Shown: positions 1 through 7,592, numbered from the stretch's first letter. The stretch: 9,910 nucleotides of DNA from Sodalis-like endosymbiont of Proechinophthirus fluctus (GCF_001602625.1 NZ_LECR01000086.1:44080-53989); one strand, 5' to 3'. Notes: generated by a model from the sequence alone, not told the origin. Translations and numbers: made by a program.

Positions 1-32
1 ACGGATTTTATTGGCGAGCATGCCTTTATTAT

Positions 33-575
33 TTACCTATAGAAAGATGTTGCAGCGGATGCCAATAAGATGAAGTTGCTAATAATTTCCGCTTTATTGC
101 CCAGACAAGGCCCCATAAAGCGCCCCAGCAGCATACCAATGGTCGATATTAGAAAAGTGGCAAGAGCGATTAGCAGCTCGATGTGAACAATACAATATTG
201 ACCTGAAACATCGTCAGCCACGCCGATGGCCAGCGCATCAAGACTAGTAGCGATGGTAGTGGCTACTAGCATGCCCAAGCTGTGCTCACCGATTATGACC
301 GCCTGCACTCTACAGCCCGCCAGCACCATCCTGGCTGCCTAGAAACGCCAGCAGGATAAATACTACCTAGTAGTCCCAGCGCACAATATACTAACTGGCC
401 AGCAGACTCAATCCCCAGATGATAAGCGAGATAACAGCTTCTATTCTATTACCCAAAATTAGTCTGGTGCGCAGCGCTTCTCTCAGCACGGTGCCTTTCT
501 TTGCCGACGGAGGCCGGCCGAAAAGGTGTCCATAGACATACTAAAGGTAAGAATTAGTGTGGCGGAAATATTCAC
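33..575 (-). pseudogene. mntP: mntP pseudogene, manganese efflux pump
   Basis: Remnant of MntP, an inner-membrane Mn(II) exporter of about 188 residues with two repeated three-helix halves. The reading starts at a GTG at 575-573 and gives VNISATLILTFSMSMDTFSA, matching the MntP N-terminus with its conserved MSMD. After a frame change near 510-525, the EALRT segment and the second helix can be read, interrupted by TAG stops at 393-391 and 369-367. A second frame change near 330 leads to the best preserved part (330-33): ATSLDALAIGV, STIGMLLGRFMG and NKAEII, the second half of the pump. The last residues may lie in another frame, so the ancestral end was probably nearer position 10. It is preceded by a degraded Mn riboswitch. 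The open 98-codon stretch at 33-329 has no start context of its own and is only a fragment. Confidence 0.9.
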
Positions 576-599
576 TACTAAGCCTCGGCTTGGGTTGAG

Positions 600-749
600 C
601 GCCCATATCCATACTTTTCTATCCCCTAGCTTTATCGACAGATCCGCATGTCTATAGGCTTGCTAGCCGATGAACGCCGCCCGTACTACGTTCAAAAAAG
701 GAACGAGTATGTTGACACAGGAATTTTCGCTAGAATAGCGATACTACCT
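600..749 (-). promoter_or_regulatory. degraded yybP-ykoY (Mn) riboswitch in the mntP leader
   Basis: In enterobacteria the mntP leader carries a yybP-ykoY riboswitch that raises expression when Mn is high. On the minus strand from 749 one reads a GTAGTAT element, then a small hairpin CGCT-ATTCT-AGCG, then GTGTCAACATACTCGTT. The GAGTAT/ATACTC pairing would close the aptamer base, and the 5' arm now looks mutated. Further on, GGCTAGCAAGCC is followed by a hairpin at about 655-633, TATAGACA paired with TGTCGATA with one mismatch. Position (about 25 bases before the mntP start) and element order fit the family. The assignment is from memory of the consensus and was not tested by a covariance model. 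An A+T-rich TATTAT at 775-770 could be the -10 of its promoter. Confidence 0.6.
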
Positions 750-919
750 AATGACTGAGCAACCATAACATAATAATTCCCCATAATGAAAACTATAAAA
801 TAACATGTTAAATACCTTAAGATTTGCTATTGGCTAATTTTTCTCAGCATAAGGATGATGACGAGATTTCTCTGGCGACATACTATAGGAAATAAAGAAT
901 AAGGTATTTTTTATTGCGA
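750..919. other. A+T-rich spacer between yobD and mntP remnants
   Basis: This stretch contains no recognisable gene on either strand. It is markedly A+T rich and would have held the mntP promoter and possibly MntR or Fur sites. I could not identify a convincing MntR palindrome in it. It reads as neutral decaying spacer. Confidence 0.5.
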
Positions 920-1375
920 TTAATAATCTATATTGTTAATACAACTCATTGTAATAAAATGAGAAAATTTTTAAATATTCTGTAGATTGTCAAATTTATT
1001 GATATGGATCAGTAAACGTCATTTTTCCAAGTCAATAACTAGATAACTATCTTCCAATAAATTTATTTCTTAATAAAAATAATAACTGATAAATGTATTG
1101 CCATAAAACATTATGGTTTAAACAGCACACGTAGACGACGAATATAAGCCAAATAAACTACTATTAATCCTAGAATTAAAATCAGGGTGGAGGTGACAAA
1201 ACCATGCTGCCAGTTGTGATGTTTTTGTACAATAGTATTAGCAGTAGGACGATAAAATTAGGCCGTCCATGCGGCCATGTCAGCGCAGAGACACCCGTAG
1301 ATGGGTCTTTCCGCGCAGCGCGTAATCCACAATAAACTTATCAAAGATAGCAAATATCAGTGCGATAACAATCAT
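920..1375 (-). pseudogene. yobD: yobD pseudogene, DUF986 inner-membrane protein
   Basis: Remnant of YobD, a small inner-membrane protein of unknown function (about 152 residues) that lies between manZ and mntP in enterobacteria. Minus-strand reading from ATG at 1375-1373 gives IFDKFIVD, then THLRVSLR, a TGA stop and HGRMDG, matching the family's FDQFIM and RGRIDS positions. A frame change near 1265 gives the hydrophobic NFIVLLLILLYKNIT and LILILGLIVVYLAYIRRL. A second frame change near 1115 gives a tail with three in-frame stops that still reads LLEDSYLVIDLEK and RLLIHINKFDNLQNI. Its total span of 456 nt matches the expected length almost exactly, so decay is by point mutations and small indels. 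The start is fused to the broken end of manX a few bases upstream. Confidence 0.85.
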
Positions 1376-2239
1376 TGTTCACCTGGTTTTTGCCCTAGAG
1401 GAAGGCTATATACCACCGATATTGACCGTGGTAATCGTGACGCTGCCCTCAACCAGGCGTATGACGTCGGTGGGTCTGGTAAATAACAGCATGACGCGGT
1501 CATTGGCATATTTTTGATTGTCATAAACGTGGATAGCTTTTGCCACGTCAACCACATGAGTAACCCCATAGAGGCTCTACCTGGATGAGCAGCATTTTGC
1601 ACACCGTATCTGCGACCACTTCGTCGCTGATCACGATAATGTGTTTAACGTTAGTTTCCTTCGTCCAGCGGGTGGGCTACCTGGCGGGCTACCTGGCCGT
1701 GGATCAGACGATCGTCTATACGCGCCAGACCAATTCTCATGTGGCCATCTTAGCCGGGCCGCCACTGGCGTAGATTTCACTACTGGTGTGGGCGGCGGCT
1801 AGCCGGCGACGCTAGGGGTCTGTTTCTCTTCCGGGGTTTTTAGCACTTTTACGCCTATGTACCCGATTTTCACCGCGATGCTGACCAGTTCTTGAAAGGC
1901 TGGATTATCATCTCTGGTAATAAATGTTACGGCTAGCATGGGGATATTTACGCTGACATGATTTCATAATTTTCATTGTCTATGACAATCAGGTTGGTAG
2001 TATTAAATAGGCTACCATTCTCAGATATCAACCAGAAATAATACGCCTGCTGTGGTGTCAAAATCCGCCAGACGGATAGTATATTTCTAAATCAATTTTT
2101 TAGCGTTTTCACTGGGGACGAAATCGATCTAGGCGACGTTGTCTTGTGCGCCTAAAATCATTTCTACCGTTTTCAGTATGTGTAAAAAATAAAAAATTGT
2201 GAAGGCGTGCCAGTTACTCTAGGATAACGGAATCGTTAT
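1376..2239 (-). pseudogene. manX: manX pseudogene, mannose PTS EIIAB
   Basis: Remnant of the cytoplasmic EIIAB component of the mannose/glucose PTS (about 323 residues: IIA, linker, IIB). The start codon is ATA at 2239-2237 where ATG is expected. The IIA start reads GTPS where the phosphorylated His (GTHG) should be. LKTVEMILGAQDNV, a TAG where Trp is expected, and IDFVPSENA follow. The linker is mutated. The IIB domain restarts at 1740 with IGLARIDDRLIHGQVA, which keeps the IIB phosphorylated His. A 12-bp tandem duplication then changes the frame. The HVVDVAK and RVMLLF regions can be followed to GKTQVNN-like coding at about 1390-1376. There the gene stops abruptly and yobD begins: the last ~45 codons of manX and all of manY and manZ are absent. 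Confidence 0.88.
1674..1697. repeat. 12-bp tandem duplication inside manX
   Basis: GGGCTACCTGGC occurs twice head to tail (1674-1685 and 1686-1697). On the minus strand it duplicates the Gln-Val-Ala segment after the IIB active-site His of manX. Together with one further base it moves the reading out of the frame that continues as TRWTKETNV. It looks like a replication-slippage event after loss of selection. Confidence 0.85.
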
Positions 2240-2581
2240 AAGCGCAAAAAATAGTGTAGCTGAGAATAAACAAACATCTTGAATTGAAAAGTTTTGTGCC
2301 GAGAGGTGATTCACTGATACAGTGGGATGTTCAAATTATAAAAGTAGCAAACAGCCCTTGATGGACTACTACTGAAACTGTTTTATCATTTTTTGTCCGC
2401 TTGCAAAGTCATAGTTGTGTCCTCTCACACTGGCACATCGCTTTGAGTTCTCTTCTAGTCATTTTTAATCCCCGCTCCCAAAGAAAGTGTGCCCCTTGGC
2501 AGCTTGCCCCTGCGCGGTTGCCAACAAAGATGCGGTTTAACCCTGTAATCAAGACAACCTGAATACATTACGGAGCCTGTG
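2240..2581. other. divergent intergenic region, manX / yoaE
   Basis: This is the ancestral divergent control region between manX (minus) and yoaE (plus). No gene is recognisable. Only the yoaE ribosome binding site (CGGAG at 2571-2575, 6 bases before the ATG) is clear. A TTGCCA near 2519 and a TGTAAT near 2544 are too far apart (about 20 bases) to be called as a promoter. I could not identify the CRP, Mlc or NagC sites that control manXYZ in E. coli. Confidence 0.5.
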
Positions 2582-3990
2582 ATGGAATTTTTAATGGACC
2601 ATTCAATTATGGATGGATTATTGACCTGATCGTATTGGAGAGTAGTCTCGGCACCGATAATGTGGTCTTTTATTGCGACTATGGTGGACAAATAGACAGC
2701 CCAAAAAGCGGGATCTCGCACGGGTAGTAGGTCTGTCATTGGAGCTGATTATGCGCCTTGGAGTTGTTGCGTCGCTGATTTTATAGATTGCCAATCTGAC
2801 GCGCCCGCTGTTTACTCTAGGAGACTTTTCCTTTTCCTTTTCCTTTTCCGGTTGCGATCTTCTTTTTCTGCTTTGGGTTCTTTTTTTTCAAGGAAACTAC
2901 GGATTTGCACGAAATTTAAGAAAATAAAGAGTACTACAGCATCGCCGACCGCGGTACGCCAGCTTCTGGGAGGTGATGGTACAAATCATTATTCTCGACG
3001 TGGTATTTTCCCTGGATGTGTTGTTCATCACGGCGGTGGGATATGGTTAATAATCTGCCCGTCATAATAACCGCTGTGGTGATTGCTATAGCGATTATGC
3101 TGCTGGAGTCTCGTTCTCTGACCATCTTCGTTAAGCGTCATCAAACCATAGTGGTGCTGTATCTCAGTTTCTTGCTGAGATAGGTCTCAAGTTTGATTGC
3201 CGAAGGCTTCGGTTTTCATATTCCGAAAGGCTACCTGTGTATACTGCCATTGGTTTCTCGACCTTCATTGAGAGGTTCAACCAGATAGTGCGCCATGATT
3301 TTATTAAAAACTAGTCTGCTAAGCCGATGCGCAAGCGTACCCCGGAAGCGATTATGTAGTTGATGAGAGATAGGGCGCACCGCGAAACCTGCGAGGATGA
3401 TTTTGCCCAGGCGTTTATGCAGGCGCATTTCGTCGGTGAAGAGCACCATATGATCACCGTCGTGTTGTTGTTGACTTTGCGCACCCTACCCTGAGCAGTG
3501 TGATGACGTCCGCGCAATGAATGCGATAACCTGGTTGGACTTAGACTGCTAGCAACCGGTAAGAGGCGCTACGCGCGACCGCGACATTGATGGAAACGTC
3601 GCACAATATATTCCCGGTCTGTAACGGCAAGCTGGATCAACTTATCGATATCTTGCACGAAAATGATTTGATGGTGGCGGTGGATAATGGTTAAAAGCCT
3701 ACGCCGCTGCCAACCCGGCGATTGTCGTGCCGGAAACCCTGGATGTATTGAAGCTGATGGAGGAGTTTCCGCCGGGCGAAAGGTATGCTGATAGTGTCCA
3801 ATGAGTTCGGCGTGGTTCAGGGACTGGTGACTTCCTTGGATGTGCTGGAAGTTGTTACAGGCAAGTTTCCCGACGAGGATGAGATGCCGGAAATAGAGGT
3901 CCACGATATGGAAGGTAGCGCCGACGGATTTTTTTGGCTCCGAGCCCAAGTGGAATCTGAGCCGCGACGTTCTTCGATGATCCATTGCAC
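2582..3990 (+). pseudogene. yoaE: yoaE pseudogene, TerC-CBS-CorC membrane protein
   Basis: Remnant of YoaE (about 518 residues: TerC-type membrane domain, two CBS domains, CorC/HlyC tail), an inner-membrane protein of unclear function. ATG at 2582 gives MEFLMDHSIMDGLLT, followed by TGA at 2627. A one-base shift restores LIVLE and GTDNVVF, the conserved Asp-Asn of TerC. LIMRLGVVASLI, a DFSF repeat region, SFW/ILDVVFSLD near 2960-3020, HQTIVVLYLSFLL and EGFGFHIPKGYL follow in shifting frames, then AIGFSTFIERFNQI to about 3290. The CBS part reads MITVVL, ETSHNIFPVCNGKLDQL, NPAIVVPETLDVLKLMEEF and, best kept at 3785-3920, IVSNEFGVVQGLVTSLDVLE. The C-terminal ~75 residues could not be recognised. 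At least eight frame changes or stops exclude a function. Confidence 0.9.
2825..2848 (+). repeat. four tandem copies of CTTTTC within yoaE
   Basis: CTTTTC is repeated four times without interruption. In the yoaE frame this encodes a Phe-Ser run (DFSFSFSFSG) where E. coli YoaE, from memory, has DFSFSG, so two extra hexamers (12 bp) seem to have been gained in frame. A run of eight T begins at 2881 shortly after. Both are slippage-prone. Confidence 0.85.
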
Positions 3991-4076
3991 TACACCGGCA
4001 CTACCTCCGGGTTGTCGCCCACGACATTTCAGCCGAATAGCGGCTGGAGCACGTCACGGCTGCGGTGCATCTTCGC
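3991..4076. other. pdeD: unassigned gap between yoaE and sdaA remnants
   Basis: In E. coli the cyclic-di-GMP phosphodiesterase gene pdeD (yoaD, over 500 codons) lies here. Only about 86 bases separate the recognisable ends of yoaE and sdaA, and neither strand gives a translation I can match to PdeD or to the missing YoaE tail. The gene symbol marks the expected, absent neighbour. Absence of pdeD could be a deletion here or an ancestral difference. Confidence 0.4.
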
Positions 4077-4745
4077 TTAGTCGCATTGCACATTAATAGC
4101 CAGGCCGCCACGCGAGGTTCCGCAGTATTTATATCCTTGCCGGTTTCATACATGGGTTCAATAACCTTATAGAAGGGGACCCCGAGGCACGCTAGTACTA
4201 CGTAGCGCCATGCGCGAGACATTGCGCTTTCATAACAGCGATCGCGTTACGCTTGATGCATAGCATCAGCACCTGGCCTCCCACCGGATCGCGGGTCAGT
4301 CCCAAGTTGTGTTCCATACCGATTTCCGCCGAGATACATACCCATTCTGGACTGCCTCCCATCAAGTTCTGTCAGGGTGGCCGCCACCATAGAGCAGGCG
4401 ACGTCCGCTCGCCCTGACAGCCGACTTCAGCACCTGAAATGAAGGCATTCATCTTGTACAAAATACTAATTGCGCCACTGGCGAGAGGAAATACTGCAGC
4501 TAGAATATCGACAAAGACCGGCTCGATGAAATATTTATCCCCGGAAATCAATATCCTCTTGAGCACGGCAGCGCGGCACGGCACCTATAGCGGCCCTAGC
4601 AGCACGCTCTCGGTGTTCATGCTGCAATCGATACAGGCGCCGCATGGTCTGACAGACAGGGACACAAAATAGCCGTCTATTCTGCGCCGCCCGTGCAGCG
4701 CGGAGCGTATTGCACAACACCAAACGAGATACCGACAGGGCAGTA

Positions 4746-4785
4746 TTTCAACAGTGTCCTAATAATTGCTGGGACACTGTTGAAA
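4746..4785. repeat. perfect 14-bp inverted repeat inside sdaA
   Basis: TTTCAACAGTGTCC (4746-4759) and its exact reverse complement GGACACTGTTGAAA (4772-4785) flank a 12-base loop. On the minus strand the frame through the repeat reads SVPFSFNSVPAIIRTLLKYC where the E. coli protein, from memory, has SVPYPFKSATELLAYC. Both arms therefore fall on ancestral coding, but with about four extra residues between them and perfect symmetry. There is no T run on either side, so it does not look like a terminator. Confidence 0.9.
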
Positions 4786-5283
4786 CTGAAAGGAACGCTG
4801 ATTTCGTTGATCACCACTTGGCCAAACTAGGCTTCATCGACGATTAAAGTTGCTGCCAAAAGAATAGCAGGTTTGGCTGTAAACGCAGCGAATCTGCCCG
4901 CGAACGCATAGATGCGTAGCCTGTTTTCGTTCTGCTTCAGGCTAGTGTGATGAAATATCATGCTCCTCGCGCAATATTTACTCTATGGAGAGTGCCAGCC
5001 AACATTAGCCGCTGGCGCTGGGTGACGTCGCGCAAAATCGCCGGCGTGGTGTCTATGGCTACCGTATCCTGGCTGTTGCTGGCTAGCTAAAGGATGATCA
5101 CTTGATCGGCGTAGTGCCCCTTCCCAGTCAGAGCAAACCGTAAAAATCGAAGGCGATCCCCACGTGACTTAAGGTCAGCAGATATTTTTTGACCAAATCA
5201 TCCACAAGTTGTTTACCGGCTTTCGTCGGACCCACCGTATGGGAATAGACGGACCGATACTAATTTTGAACATATCAAAAACG

Positions 5284-5289
5284 CTAATC
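5284..5289 (-). other. start region of sdaA deciding the GTG start
   Basis: The minus-strand sequence ATAGGAGAGCAAATGTGATTAG holds an ATG immediately followed by TGA in its own frame. The overlapping GTG at 5291-5289 opens the SdaA frame (ISVFDMF). AGGAG ends 7 bases before that GTG, a good ribosome binding site distance, so the ancestral start is probably this GTG or an ATG mutated to it. Confidence 0.5.
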
Positions 5290-5291
5290 AC

Positions 5292-5601
5292 ATTTGCTCT
5301 CCTATAAAATATTTATAAGGCAACAGGCAGGTAGTATTTACCTGATTGTAATAGTTAAACTGGATACGCGAGCGTATTCTCGCATGAAATAAACTAATAT
5401 CAACGGCGTTGACGATGAAGCGCGTCACTTACCTCTGATACGCCGACTATCTATCAAGCGGTATTTTTAAGTGTAGTATTGAAATTAAATGCCAATAAAA
5501 CAATATATTATTATTTTCTGCTTAATGTCACTTATCGTGTATTTTAGCCAGATAAATGGAAATAAAAAGAACTTTGTGCTGTTAATGGGAGCTGGATCCA
5601 G
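5292..5601. other. intergenic region upstream of sdaA
   Basis: About 310 bases between the sdaA start and the nudL end. No gene is recognisable on either strand, and composition is A+T rich around 5460-5560. The only structured element seen is the CAGGTA/TACCTG inverted repeat listed separately. It would have contained the sdaA promoter; no confident -35/-10 pair was found. Confidence 0.5.
5328..5344. repeat. short inverted repeat upstream of sdaA
   Basis: CAGGTA and TACCTG are separated by five bases, about 40 bases upstream of the sdaA start. The layout would suit an operator half-site pair or a small hairpin in the leader. A 6-bp arm is easily met by chance, and no known regulator is identified. 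Confidence 0.3.
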
Positions 5602-6185
5602 TTATTCGATGAGCGGACGGATATATTGGCCGAGACGATGGAGGATTTGAGCGTTTATACCCCAAACCATATGTTCCGGTACCAGGAGAAGTATACTCGC
5701 CAGGTTTGCGCTCGCTGCTTTCCAGCGGGGTATATATAGCTCGCTAGCGACAATACCTCACCTCGGTCAGCAGTATTTCAAAAATTTCCGCCACTTCGGC
5801 CTTTCCTTGGCGCCAGCAGACCCATGATCGGGGTGACCTGAAAACCGCTGCTGTTATCCACCGGCGGCAACCGGCGGCAATTGTCCTAACACCTGGTCTG
5901 ATGGGGATCGATGGCAACCTTTTTACTCATCACGCGGCACGATGGTGATCGTGGAAGTGTCAGCCGCATCTGTGTTGCCCTAGGAAATGCGACCTAACCG
6001 GTGTGATTGTACAAGGACGCAGCGCGGCTGGTGAGCAGCAGCGTCGGCGTGGAATGGCAAATAATTGGAATCAGCACTGCCGCCCGCCGGCGATGATAGG
6101 TAACGTAGCGTGTCTCCATTAGCAGCAGTTGAAAACGGGTAATAAACTCCGCTAGCCACAGCGGGTCGCTTAATGACGGCGTCAG
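5602..6185 (-). pseudogene. nudL: nudL pseudogene, Nudix hydrolase (CoA pyrophosphatase-like)
   Basis: Remnant of NudL (yeaB; about 192 residues), a Nudix hydrolase of the CoA-diphosphatase type. The frame overlaps the last codons of pabB and reads SDPLWLAEFITRFQLLL, then RRRAAVLIPII and LLLTSRAASLYNHTG, matching the N-terminal half. No normal start codon is visible; CTG at 6185-6183 is the first codon in frame near the expected place. After NHTG a TAG follows and the Nudix box (GGAVD...REAEEE in the family) is destroyed. LGQLPPV then meets a 10-bp tandem duplication, after which VDNSSGFQVTPIMGLLAP reads on in another frame. WGINAQILHRLGQYIRPLIE and TAA at 5604-5602 form the end. Span is close to full length (584 nt), so decay is by point changes and small indels. 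Confidence 0.9.
5861..5880. repeat. 10-bp tandem duplication inside nudL
   Basis: CCGGCGGCAA occurs twice head to tail (5861-5870, 5871-5880). Removing one copy restores the minus-strand reading LGQLPPVDNSSGFQVTP, so the duplication itself causes a frameshift in nudL. Confidence 0.9.
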
Positions 6186-7543
6186 GTATGCAAATGCTCC
6201 AGCAGCGGCAGTAGCGAGGCAGCTTTCGCGAGAGTTTCTTGGTATTCCGCTTCTTCGTTGCTGTCGGCGACAAGACCGCCGCCGACGGAGCAGTGAATAT
6301 GCTGGTTCGCCACCAGGAGGGTGCGTATGGCAATATTGGTATCCATAGCGCCACAATAGCTAACATAGCCGATGCTTCCGCACCATGCGCTGCGACGCTG
6401 CGGTTCGAGCTTTTCGATTATTTCCATTGCCCGCACTTTTGGCGCGCCGGTAATAGAGCCGCCTGGGAAGCAGGAGCGCAGCAGGTCGCAAGGAGTGCGA
6501 TCGGCCGCCAGGGTAGCGGTGATGGTGCTGACCATGTGATGCACTGCCGTAAAGGTCTCTATAGCAAACAACGAGGGTACGCGCACGCTGCCGGGTTGCG
6601 TCACGCGGCCGATATCGTTACGCATCAGGTCCACTATCATCAAATTTTCCGCTTTATCTTTGGCAGAAGCGGCCAGCCGCGCGGCCTGCTGTCGATCGGC
6701 ATCGGCGTCTGCCAGCCGTGGCAACGTACCTTTAATAGGGCGGGCCTGGATTTCGCCGGCGCGCACGCGAAGAAAACGTTCCGGTGATAAGCTCATCACC
6801 GCTTGGTCCCTCAGGCGGATAAAGGCCGAAAACGGCGCACGGTTATAGGCCAGCAAATGGCGAAAAGCCGGCCATTCATCTCCGTTGTAAGGGGCGCTAA
6901 AGCGCTGTGCTAAACAGACTTGATAGCAGTCTCCCGCCAGCAAATGCTGCTGGACCTGGCGGAATTTTTCGCCATATTCAGTCCGCGTCATATTGGCGCG
7001 CCAAGGGCCAAGTAGATGAAACGACGTCGATGTAGGCAGCTGTGCAGCGGTCAATTTAGTAATCAAGGGCGCTGGATCCTCGTAGCTCACCAGGGTCACT
7101 GTATGGAGATGGTGGTCGGCTATCAACGCCCAGTGATAAATGCCCACCGCCATTTCTGGCAGTGGCACGTCCTGTTGTGCCAGCTCAGGCAGGGTTTCGA
7201 TGCCACGGGCGAGATCGTAGCCAAAATAGCCGAGTGCCCCTCCGAGGAACGGTAATGACGCGATTGGCAGGGCCGACATGCCCCCTCCCGCCAACTGCTG
7301 CTGAACCAGAGCAAATGGGTCATCGTAGCGGATTTCTCGCTCACCCCCCCGGCGGATCTCGGTGACGCCGTCACGAGTCACCAGCGTTACCACGGGCGTA
7401 GCCACCAAAATATCGTAACGGCTGTCAGGATGATTGCTGTTGCCGGAATGCAGCAGCATTGCCCAGGGTTGGCCGGCCAGTGGGGTAAAGTAGTCTAGCA
7501 CGGCATCGGGCCAGTAAGGCAATGCTGTCAATTGTGGCTGCAT
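6182..7543 (-). CDS. pabB: aminodeoxychorismate synthase component I
   Basis: PabB joins ammonia, normally supplied by the PabA glutaminase, to chorismate, giving 4-amino-4-deoxychorismate. PabC then makes p-aminobenzoate for folate. The open frame has 453 codons, as I recall for E. coli PabB. Residues 1-175 form the Anth_synt_I N-terminal domain (GGALGYFGYD near 101). Residues 185-445 form the chorismate-binding domain: AGDCYQVCLAQRF (203), SLSPERFLRV (251), PIKGTLPR with the catalytic Lys at 271, ENLMIVDLMRNDIGRV (299), CFPGGSITGAPKVRAMEIIE (358), GAMDTNIAIRTL (398) and GGGLVADSNEEAEYQET (421). No motif is missing. ATG at 7543-7541 is preceded by AGGTG at 7555-7551 (7-base gap). It diverges from yoaH, and its end overlaps the nudL remnant. 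All neighbours except tsaB are broken, so retention implies selection for folate synthesis. Confidence 0.97.
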   Translation of the reverse strand: MQPQLTALPYWPDAVLDYFTPLAGQPWAMLLHSGNSNHPDSRYDILVATPVVTLVTRDGVTEIRRGGEREIRYDDPFALVQQQLAGGGMSALPIASLPFLGGALGYFGYDLARGIETLPELAQQDVPLPEMAVGIYHWALIADHHLHTVTLVSYEDPAPLITKLTAAQLPTSTSFHLLGPWRANMTRTEYGEKFRQVQQHLLAGDCYQVCLAQRFSAPYNGDEWPAFRHLLAYNRAPFSAFIRLRDQAVMSLSPERFLRVRAGEIQARPIKGTLPRLADADADRQQAARLAASAKDKAENLMIVDLMRNDIGRVTQPGSVRVPSLFAIETFTAVHHMVSTITATLAADRTPCDLLRSCFPGGSITGAPKVRAMEIIEKLEPQRRSAWCGSIGYVSYCGAMDTNIAIRTLLVANQHIHCSVGGGLVADSNEEAEYQETLAKAASLLPLLEHLHT

Positions 7544-7592
7544 AGATAAGCACCTGTTCCCAAATTACGCGGCAACGGAAACCTGTTCGTGT

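Larger units (their letters stand above)
4077..5291 (-). pseudogene. sdaA: sdaA pseudogene, L-serine dehydratase
   Basis: Remnant of the [4Fe-4S] L-serine dehydratase (E. coli SdaA, about 454 residues; L-serine to pyruvate and ammonia). GTG at 5291-5289, preceded by AGGAG, gives ISVFDMFKISIGPS. The next residues of the SSSHTVGP motif are mutated and frameshifted. KAGKQLVDDLV, LIVDEA, NEISVPF, NTESVLLGPL and [10 protein letters not shown] follow in several frames. [20 protein letters not shown] and [20 protein letters not shown] are well kept, and the end reads VIEPMYETGKDINT, then TSRGGLAINVQCD and TAA at 4079-4077. About 50 residues between SGDK and FIEP, including the PTNGACG region, are deleted. 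The Cys of the LTCDPV motif, an expected cluster ligand, is Arg. Total length is about 150 nt short of the family. Confidence 0.93.

Noticed and set aside
33..329. 98-codon frame as an independent small membrane protein
   Set aside because: It is the C-terminal half of MntP after a frameshift, without its own ribosome binding site.
1301..1486. 61-codon plus-strand frame
   Set aside because: It is antisense to the manX-yobD junction and has no family resemblance.
2825..2848. Active phase-variation switch
   Set aside because: The surrounding yoaE has many other frameshifts and stops, so changing the repeat number could not restore a protein.
3569..3985. 138-codon open frame on the minus strand
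   Set aside because: Antisense to the best preserved CBS part of the yoaE remnant; its translation resembles no family and the sense strand explains the conservation.
4746..4785. Rho-independent terminator or IS end
   Set aside because: No T run follows either arm, it lies inside sdaA coding, and no transposase or target duplication is near.
6239..6787. 182-codon open frame on the plus strand
   Set aside because: It lies antisense within pabB and the start of nudL, whose minus-strand frame has full family motifs; no ribosome binding site or recognisable protein.
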